A DNA stretch of 39,385 bases from NCBI GenBank assembly GCA_003161615.1, contig PMOB01000005.1, positions 320 through 39,704 on the forward strand, given 5' to 3'. The translations under genes and the position numbers were made by a program. Shown piece by piece: positions 33,774 to 39,385 of the stretch. The notes under the pieces are model-generated. The model was not told the DNA's origin. It ran no database searches and saw only the letters and a list, made by a program, of their open reading frames with translations. The first letter of the stretch is position 1, and each line of letters starts with the position of its first letter. This stretch comes from Actinomycetota bacterium. GTDB lineage: Bacteria > Actinomycetota > Thermoleophilia > Gaiellales > Gaiellaceae.

Positions 33774-34009
33774 CCCGGTTCAATGCGCCGCGGGCGGCGC
33801 GCGTCGAGGCGAACCCGAACGGGGCGCCGCTCGAGGTGAACCACCAGGCCGTCGGATGCGTGCGCGAGGAGTGGCGCGTCGTCGACCGCTGGTGGACGGA
33901 GGAGCCGGTCGTCCGCCGCTACTTCGAGATCGTCCTCGAGACCGGCGAGAACACCGTCGTGTTCCACGACGGCGCCGGCGGAGGCTGGTTCACGCAACGA
34001 GGCGCCTGA
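33722..34009 (+). CDS. DUF6504-like protein associated with imuB
   Basis: A 95-residue protein translated from within the imuB end (52-base overlap). The core EWRVVDRWWTEEPVVRRYFEIVLETG, followed by TVVFHDGAGGGWFTQRGA, resembles the DUF6504 family that commonly sits beside imuB and dnaE2 in Actinomycetota; its role is unknown. The first ~30 residues are low complexity. The 3' end overlaps the opposed thiE gene by 20 bases. Confidence 0.75.
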   Translation: MVSGSRVPRTAGSEGRVARFNAPRAARVEANPNGAPLEVNHQAVGCVREEWRVVDRWWTEEPVVRRYFEIVLETGENTVVFHDGAGGGWFTQRGA

Positions 34010-34622
34010 GCGCACGCGCAGCCGCCTCCGGATCGTCCGCATCCCGGATCGCCCGCACGACCGCCACGCCCGGAGCGCCTGCGCCCACCACCGCGGCGGC
34101 GTTCGACAGCTCGATCCCGCCGATCGCGAACCACGGGACTCTCAGGCTCTTGGCTGCAGCGTCGACGAGCTCGAGGCCGCCCGGGACGGCGTCCTTCTTT
34201 ATTGGAGTCGCGAAAGCGGTGACACCGACGTAGTCGGTGCCGGCGACGTCCTCCAGCTCGGCAAACGTGGACACCGAGATCCCGAGCAGCCGGTTCGGCC
34301 CCACGAGCGCCCGCGCCTCGATGACGGGCGCGTCGCTCCGGCCGACATGAGCGCCGTCCGCGTCGCACACCTCCACGAGGTCGGGACGGTCGTTGAGGAT
34401 GAAGAGCGCGTTGTGCTCCTCGCACGCGGCCCGAAAGACGATCGCCGCCTCGATCAGACCGTCGTCGCCGAGCTCCTTGTCCCGCAGCTGGACGATGTCG
34501 ACCCCGCCGCGAAGGGCCGGCTCGAGCACGTGCGCGTCGTCCGCGGCGAGCACGAGATAAAGCCGGGAAGCGGCGAGACGCTCGCGGCGGGCGGATACGT
34601 CCATCCGCGGAGCATTGCTCAT
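33990..34622 (-). CDS. thiE: Thiamine-phosphate synthase
   Basis: Joins HMP diphosphate and thiazole phosphate into thiamine phosphate. TIM-barrel motifs are VDIVQLRDKELGD, LFILNDRPDLVEVCDADGAHVG, LLGISVSTFAE, YVGVTAFATPIKKD and WFAIGGIELSNAAAVVGAGA. ATG 34622 gives 210 residues, the normal size; ATG 34604 is possible too. It stands alone with no other thi genes and no TPP riboswitch; it splits the SOS cassette. Confidence 0.92.
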   Translation of the reverse strand: MSNAPRMDVSARRERLAASRLYLVLAADDAHVLEPALRGGVDIVQLRDKELGDDGLIEAAIVFRAACEEHNALFILNDRPDLVEVCDADGAHVGRSDAPVIEARALVGPNRLLGISVSTFAELEDVAGTDYVGVTAFATPIKKDAVPGGLELVDAAAKSLRVPWFAIGGIELSNAAAVVGAGAPGVAVVRAIRDADDPEAAARALRRLVA

Positions 34623-34643
34623 GTGCGATTCACACCCCGCGGC

Positions 34644-34649
34644 TAGGGT
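34644..34649 (+). promoter_or_regulatory. -10 element of the beta-propeller gene
   Basis: TAGGGT ends 6 bases before GTG 34656, in the 33-bp divergent gap with thiE. Confidence 0.4.
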
Positions 34650-34655
34650 CGCGAG

Positions 34656-35729
34656 GTGCTGCGGTCGCGCCTCGCCATCGTCCTCGCCGTGCTCGCGGCG
34701 ATCGCGCTCGTGGGCGCGCTGCTGACGAAGAAGGGTCACACGCCGGGCGCGACGACCTCCACGCAGCCGAAGCAGAATCCGAATCGGGTTGTGACGCTGA
34801 AAGGGCCGCTACCCGGCGGCCTGCTGATCGCCGACCGCGGCAACAACCGCATCCTTCTCGTCGACCCACGCCGGCGCACGCTCTGGAACTTCCCGACCGC
34901 CCGTGACCGCGCCGGCGGCGCTCACCTGTTCTTCGACGACGACACCTTCGTCGAACCGGGCGGGAAAGCGCTCGTCACGAACGAGGAGGACAACCACGAC
35001 ATCCTCTCGATCAACATCAAGACCGGCCGGATCACGCGCCTCTACGGCCATCCCGGCGTCAGGGGAAGCAGCCCGGGTCTTCTGAACACGCCCGACGACG
35101 CGTACGTCCTCCCCGACGGGACGATGACCGTGGCGGACGCCTACAACTGCCGGATCCTCTTCATCCGTCATCACCGGATCGTCCGCCAGATCGGGACGAC
35201 GGGCGTCTGCGTCCACAACCCGCCGAGCACGCTCGGCTCGGTGAACGGTGACACGCCGCTCCCGGACGGCGGCGTCCTCGTCTCGGAGATCAACGGCTCG
35301 TGGATCGACAACTTCTCGAAGACGGGAAAGTTCCGCTGGGCCTTCCAAGCGCCGGTCTCGTATCCCTCCGACCCGCAGCCGCTCTCCGGCGGCCGGATCC
35401 TCCTCACGGACTACAACAAGCCGGGCGCCGCGCTGATCGTGAATCGCCACGGGCAGATCCTGTGGCGCTACGCGCCCGCGTCGGGGTGGGGGGAACTCAA
35501 CCACCCGTCGCTCGCGATCATGCTCCCGAACGGCGACATCGCGATCAACGACGACTACAACGACCGCGTCGTGATCGTGGACCCGAGAAAGCACAAGATC
35601 GTCTGGGACTACGGGCACCTCGGCCGTTCGGGCACGACGCGTGGCTTCCTCAACACGCCGGACGGGATGGACTACATCCCCCTTGGCCCGCACGAGAAGC
35701 CGCTCTGGCAGCTCGTGCACCACCCGTAG
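34656..35729 (+). CDS. Exported NHL/PQQ-like beta-propeller protein
   Basis: A 357-residue protein with an N-terminal signal anchor (LRSRLAIVLAVLAAIALVGALL), a Thr/Pro/Gln linker and then repeated propeller blades: GGLLIADRGNNRILLVDPRRRTLW, DGTMTVADAYNCRILFI, GGVLVSEINGSWIDNF, GGRILLTDYNKPGAALIV and NGDIAINDDYNDRVVIVDPRKHKIVWDY. About six blades can be counted. No catalytic site is evident; ligand binding on the cell surface is the likely role. It stands between imuB/DUF6504 and dnaE2 without obvious connection. Confidence 0.8.
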   Translation: MLRSRLAIVLAVLAAIALVGALLTKKGHTPGATTSTQPKQNPNRVVTLKGPLPGGLLIADRGNNRILLVDPRRRTLWNFPTARDRAGGAHLFFDDDTFVEPGGKALVTNEEDNHDILSINIKTGRITRLYGHPGVRGSSPGLLNTPDDAYVLPDGTMTVADAYNCRILFIRHHRIVRQIGTTGVCVHNPPSTLGSVNGDTPLPDGGVLVSEINGSWIDNFSKTGKFRWAFQAPVSYPSDPQPLSGGRILLTDYNKPGAALIVNRHGQILWRYAPASGWGELNHPSLAIMLPNGDIAINDDYNDRVVIVDPRKHKIVWDYGHLGRSGTTRGFLNTPDGMDYIPLGPHEKPLWQLVHHP

Positions 35730-35733
35730 CGAA

Positions 35734-35755
35734 CGAACATATGTTCGCCTAGACT
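35734..35755 (+). promoter_or_regulatory. Perfect LexA box and -10 element directed towards dnaE2
   Basis: CGAACATATGTTCG (35734-35747) is a perfect 14-bp palindrome that satisfies the actinobacterial SOS consensus at every position. TAGACT (35750-35755) follows two bases later. It lies in the convergent gap between the propeller and cupin genes, so the transcript would run antisense across the whole cupin gene into dnaE2. TAGACT is 6 bases before ATG 35762, which opens a 119-codon frame ending at 36121 and overlapping the dnaE2 start as ATGA. That frame looks like a codon-aligned shadow of the cupin gene in protein terms, but it could couple translation to dnaE2. Confidence 0.75.
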
Positions 35756-35767
35756 GGGTGGATGAAA

Positions 35768-36106
35768 CTACCCGCGCAGCGAGTCGAGGAAGCCGACGCG
35801 CGGCGTGTGGAAGTTGAGGAGGCGGATCGCCGTCCCCGCCGGGCGGAAGCCGTGCTCGATGTTCGGCGGGATCGAGACGAACGTGCCAGGCACGCTGAGA
35901 TGCCAGGCGCCGTCGAGGAAGAACTCGACCTCGCCCTCGAGGACGTAGAACGAATCCGTGTGGTCGGCGTGGGTGTGCGGGTCGACGCCCTCGAAGTCGG
36001 ATGGGAAAGAGAGCTCGAGCGCCTCGAGGTGCGACAGCTCGGCGAGGACACGGTGGTTCCCGATCCGCTCGCCCCCGCCGGCACTGGTGAAGACGGGCTC
36101 TCCCAT
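35768..36106 (-). CDS. Cupin-domain protein
   Basis: A 112-residue single-domain cupin. Motif 1 is DPHTHADHTDSFYVLEGE, with His44 and His46 and Asp51 near the usual Glu position, and motif 2 is PGTFVSIPPNIEHGF with His85; these bind a metal in the barrel. Many such proteins act on sugars or small aromatics or sense a ligand; no specific reaction can be named. The start codons of cupin and dnaE2 are 11 bases apart, facing away from each other. Confidence 0.85.
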   Translation of the reverse strand: MGEPVFTSAGGGERIGNHRVLAELSHLEALELSFPSDFEGVDPHTHADHTDSFYVLEGEVEFFLDGAWHLSVPGTFVSIPPNIEHGFRPAGTAIRLLNFHTPRVGFLDSLRG

Positions 36107-36117
36107 CGCGCAGGATC

Positions 36118-39100
36118 ATGACGTACGCGGAGCTCCATGCGCATTCCGCGTACTCGTTCCTCGACGGGGCGTCGCAGCCGGAGGAGCTCGCGGCGCGCGC
36201 GGCCGAGCTCGGCTACGAGGCGCTCGCGCTCACCGACCACGACGGCGTCTACGGCTCCCTCGAGTTCGCGCACGCGGCGAAGCACTTCGGCGTCCGCCCG
36301 ATCACCGGGGCAGAGATCACGCTCGCGGGCGGATCGCACGTCACGTTGCTGGTCGAGAGCGCGGCGGGCTACGCGAACCTCTGCCGGCTCCTCACCGCAG
36401 CGCACGCGCACACCCGCGACTCGACGAACCGGGAGCCGTCGCCGCCGCGGCTCGAGCAGACGCTCCTCGAGCAGCAGAACGAGGGGCTCGTCTGTCTGTC
36501 GGGTTGCGCGCGCGACGGGCTCGCCGTGCGGGACCCGAACGCGGCGGTGCGGCTCGCGCGCGCCTTCGGCCGCGACCGCTTCTTCGTCGAGCTGCAGCGT
36601 CCGTACGAGCGCGGCGACGCGCGCCGCAATGCCCGGCTGCGCGAGCTCGCCGAGGAGCTCGGGGTCGCGACGGTCGCGACCGGAGACGTCCACGCCCACG
36701 GCCGCCGCCGAGCAGCGCTGCAGGACATCCTCGTCGCCGTCCGCTGCCGCACCTCGCTCGAGGGCTGTGAGCGCGAAAGGCGCGGCAACCACGAGTCCGT
36801 GTTGCTGTCCCCCCAGGAAAGCCTCGATCGCTTTCCCGAAGATCGTGAGGCGGTCCTCCGCACCGGAGAGCTCGCCCAGCGGCTCGAGTTCGATCTGACC
36901 CAAGAGCTCGGCTACCGCTATCCCGACTTCTCCGATGGGGCGGAGCCGGCGATCGTCCAGCTCCGCCGCGTCTGCGAGGCGGCGTTCACCGAGCGCTACA
37001 GCGACCTCAACGGCCACAAGCGACGCGTCCGGAAGCGGCTGGAGGAGGAGCTCTCGCTCATCGACGAGCTCGGTCTCGCCGGCTTCTTCCTCCTCCACTG
37101 GGAGGTGCTCGAGCTCGCGCGCGAGGTCGCGCTCGAAGTACGCGGCCCCGGCTCGATGCGTCACGTCCTGCCGCCAGGCCGCGGGCGCGGTTCGTCCGTC
37201 GGCTCGCTCGTCTGCTACCTGACCGGCCTCTCACACGTCGATCCGGTCGCGAACAACCTCTCGCTCGGCCGCTTCCTCAACCGTGAGCTCGCGTCGGTGC
37301 CCGACATCGACCTGGACTTCCCGCGCGACATCCGGGAGAAGCTCATCGTCCGCGTTGTCGAGCGCTACGGATCCGAGCACGCCGCGCTCGTCGCGAGCTT
37401 CGCGACGTACCGCTCGCGCGGCGCGATCCGCGACGTCGGCAAGGCGCTCGGCCTCCCGTACGCCGACCTCGAGCGGCTCGCGCGCCTGACGGACGGCTGG
37501 AACGCGCAACGCGTCGCCGAGGAGATCGCGGCGCTCCCCGACGCTGCGACAAAGCTCCGTTCGCCGCGCTGGCGCGCCTTCGGCGCCCTGTGCAGCGAGA
37601 TCGCCGGCCTGCCGCGCCACATCTCCCAGCATCCAGGCGGGATGGTCATCTCGACACGACCGCTCGTCGAGCTCGTCCCCGTCCAGCCAGCCGCGATGGA
37701 AGGACGGCAGATGTGTCAGTGGGACAAGGACTCCTGCGCCGACGCGGGCTTCCTCAAGATCGACCTGCTTGGGCTGGGGATGCTGTCGGCGGTCGAGGAG
37801 TGCGTCGACCTGATCTCGAAGCACCGTGGCGAGCGGATCGACCTCTCGCGTGTGCGGCTTGACGACCCGGACGTGTTCGCCGAGATCCAGCGCGCCGACA
37901 CCGTCGGTTGCTTCCAGATCGAGAGCCGCGCCCAGATGCAGGTCATCCTCCGCACGCGCCCGGAGACGATCGACGACATCACCGTGCAGGTCGCGCTCGT
38001 GCGGCCGGGGCCGATCCAGGGCAAAGCCGTCCACCCGTACGTCGAGCGGCGGCAGAAGCTCCGCGACGATCCGTCCTATCGCGCGCCGGCGGATCATCCG
38101 CTGCTCGAGGAGCCGCTGCGGGAGACGCTCGGGGTGATCGTTTTCCAGGATCAGGTGCTCGACGTCGCCGTCCATCTCGCCGGCTTCTCGGTCGGCGAGG
38201 CGGAGGGGCTGCGGCGCGCGATGAGCCGCAAGCGCTCGCACGCGGCGCTCGAGGCGTGGCGGGATCGGTTCGTTGCGGGCGCGCTCGAGAAGGGGGTGGA
38301 GGACGCGAAGGCGCACGAGCTCTACGACAAGCTCGTCGCATTCTCCGGTTTCGGCTTCCCGAAGTCGCACGCGGCGGCGTTCGGGTTGCTCGCGTACCAG
38401 TCGGCGTGGCTGCGGCACCACTACGCGCCGGAGTTCCTCGCGGCGTTGCTCAACGCGCAGCCGATGGGCTTCTATCCGCCGGCGACGCTCGTACGCGACG
38501 GGCAGCGGCGCGGGGTGGAGACACGGTCGCCGCACATCAACCTCAGCGAGGTCGACTGCGTGATCGAGGACGGCGGAGTTCGCGTGGGCCTGAAGTACGT
38601 GGCCGGAGTGGGGGAGGACGACGCGGAGGCGGTCGTCGCCTCTCGCCCGTACTCCTCGGTGCGCGAGCTCGCGCAGCGGACGGGACTGTCGGAGGACGAG
38701 CTGCGCGCGCTCGCCGAGTCGGGCGCCTGCGACTGCTTCGGGCTGCGCCGGCGGGAGCTCCTGTGGCAGCTCGGCCTCGTGCCGCGGCCGGCGAGCGTTC
38801 CGGGGACTGAAGGGAAGGCGAAGCAGCTCGCGCTTCCTTTGGATCCCACGGCGGCGACGCCGGACCTGCCCGAGCCGACGGTGTGGGAGCGGATGCTGAC
38901 CGACTACCGGACGACGGGACTTTCGGTCGGCGTCCATCCGCTGGCGTTGCTGCGACCGCATCTGCCGCCCGGGACGCTGTCGAGCGAGGAGCTGCGCGTG
39001 CAGCCGCACCGTGCCGAAATCCAGTTCGCAGGGCTCGTCGTCGCACGCCAGCGGCCGGCGACGGCGAACGGCGTCTGCTTCATGCTCCTCGAGGACGAAC

Positions 39101-39327
39101 AGGCGCAGGTGAACCTCGTGATCGCGCCGCAGGTGTACGAGCGCTTCCGCGCGGTCGTGCGCAGTGAGCCGCTGCTACTCGTGCGCGGCCGCTACGAGCA
39201 CTCCGACCGGAACCGGAACGTCCTCGTCCGCGAGCTCGTCTCCCTGGCACCGCTGGCGCGACAGCTGACCGACGGAGCGGACGTCCATGCCGCTCTCCCG
39301 CGCGCCCACCACTTCGGGCACCGGTAG
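36118..39327 (+). CDS. dnaE2: Error-prone DNA polymerase III alpha subunit DnaE2 (ImuC)
   Basis: Translesion polymerase of the SOS mutasome. The PHP domain starts YAELHAHSAYSFLDGAS, with ALALTDHDGVYG and GAEITLAGG (metal His/Asp residues, degenerate as usual in DnaE2). The polymerase core has GRGRGSSVGSLVCYLTGL, PDIDLDFPRDIREK (two catalytic Asp), the finger-domain FLKIDLLGLGMLSAVEE and VQVALVRPGPIQG. An OB domain near 980 (IQFAGLVVARQRPAT) follows, and the protein ends in PRAHHFGHR, like the SRDFR-type end of DnaE2. At 1069 residues it is of DnaE2, not DnaE1 (~1180), length. Only AGGA two bases before ATG 36118 might serve as ribosome binding site, which suggests coupling to upstream translation. 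Confidence 0.95.
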   Translation: MTYAELHAHSAYSFLDGASQPEELAARAAELGYEALALTDHDGVYGSLEFAHAAKHFGVRPITGAEITLAGGSHVTLLVESAAGYANLCRLLTAAHAHTRDSTNREPSPPRLEQTLLEQQNEGLVCLSGCARDGLAVRDPNAAVRLARAFGRDRFFVELQRPYERGDARRNARLRELAEELGVATVATGDVHAHGRRRAALQDILVAVRCRTSLEGCERERRGNHESVLLSPQESLDRFPEDREAVLRTGELAQRLEFDLTQELGYRYPDFSDGAEPAIVQLRRVCEAAFTERYSDLNGHKRRVRKRLEEELSLIDELGLAGFFLLHWEVLELAREVALEVRGPGSMRHVLPPGRGRGSSVGSLVCYLTGLSHVDPVANNLSLGRFLNRELASVPDIDLDFPRDIREKLIVRVVERYGSEHAALVASFATYRSRGAIRDVGKALGLPYADLERLARLTDGWNAQRVAEEIAALPDAATKLRSPRWRAFGALCSEIAGLPRHISQHPGGMVISTRPLVELVPVQPAAMEGRQMCQWDKDSCADAGFLKIDLLGLGMLSAVEECVDLISKHRGERIDLSRVRLDDPDVFAEIQRADTVGCFQIESRAQMQVILRTRPETIDDITVQVALVRPGPIQGKAVHPYVERRQKLRDDPSYRAPADHPLLEEPLRETLGVIVFQDQVLDVAVHLAGFSVGEAEGLRRAMSRKRSHAALEAWRDRFVAGALEKGVEDAKAHELYDKLVAFSGFGFPKSHAAAFGLLAYQSAWLRHHYAPEFLAALLNAQPMGFYPPATLVRDGQRRGVETRSPHINLSEVDCVIEDGGVRVGLKYVAGVGEDDAEAVVASRPYSSVRELAQRTGLSEDELRALAESGACDCFGLRRRELLWQLGLVPRPASVPGTEGKAKQLALPLDPTAATPDLPEPTVWERMLTDYRTTGLSVGVHPLALLRPHLPPGTLSSEELRVQPHRAEIQFAGLVVARQRPATANGVCFMLLEDEQAQVNLVIAPQVYERFRAVVRSEPLLLVRGRYEHSDRNRNVLVRELVSLAPLARQLTDGADVHAALPRAHHFGHR

Positions 39328-39385
39328 CGCTCGCGTGTGCCGGTGCTCGGGAATGTCCCCTGACGGGGGGGGGGGGGGGGGGGGG
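39328..39385. other. Right edge with hairpin and 21-G run
   Basis: After dnaE2 comes a short stretch with GGGA-ATG-TCCC (39350-39360 region), then CCCC-TGAC-GGGG and an unbroken run of 21 G to the end (39365-39385). A real G run of this length is implausible in this genome. The hairpin suggests an intergenic palindromic repeat where assembly stopped, and the G run looks like two-colour sequencing no-signal calls. Confidence 0.6.

Overview
The window is a dense, GC-rich stretch (roughly 70% G+C) of bacterial chromosome with 43 supported protein genes and no RNA genes, phage or transposons that I can see. GTG starts are common, neighbouring genes overlap by ATGA, GTGA or TTGA, the gene content is actinobacterial (a glutaredoxin of mycoredoxin type, ImuB/DUF6504/DnaE2, LexA boxes of the CGAAC-N4-GTTCG type), and many start codons lie directly behind a -10 hexamer. 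Together these point to Actinomycetota. My inference is an uncultured Thermoleophilia (Gaiellales-like) member. The last 21 bases are all G, so the right edge is probably an assembly or sequencing artefact.

Left part (112-5541): a shikimate/chorismate block, aroE - zinc-ribbon protein - aroC - fused aroK-aroB - aroQ, followed by pepP and efp. It covers four of the seven pathway enzymes downstream of DAHP plus the fused kinase/synthase. A secreted protein with two IPT domains follows (5595-7088).

Centre-left (7130-18428): an ancient conserved order, accB - accC - asp23 - nusB - xseB - ispA - tlyA - nadK - recN, then pyrG, an M20 peptidase and a Nudix hydrolase. The accB gene is unusual: a biotin carrier domain is fused behind a carboxyltransferase-like domain that has lost every metal ligand.

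Centre-right (18612-28998): ald, deoB, mutM, recO and a GNAT gene on the plus strand, with a 38-residue membrane protein, a glutaredoxin, a DUF4232 lipoprotein and glyS on the minus strand. Then comes ppsR with a 52-residue membrane protein and ppdK, i.e. pyruvate phosphate dikinase next to its regulatory kinase/phosphorylase.

Right part (29031-39327): an unknown exported protein, a rhomboid protease divergent from comB, an ABM-like protein and an HslR-type S4 protein, and then a split SOS mutagenesis cassette: imuB with two LexA boxes, DUF6504, and dnaE2, interrupted by thiE, a beta-propeller protein and a cupin. A third, perfect LexA box lies 370 bp upstream of dnaE2 on the far side of the cupin gene, so SOS transcription towards dnaE2 would run antisense through the cupin gene.

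Two regulatory themes recur. First, about seventeen starts have a TANNNT-type -10 six to nine bases upstream, the layout expected for leaderless or nearly leaderless mRNAs. Second, convergent genes repeatedly share the four bases CTAG as their two opposed TAG stop codons.
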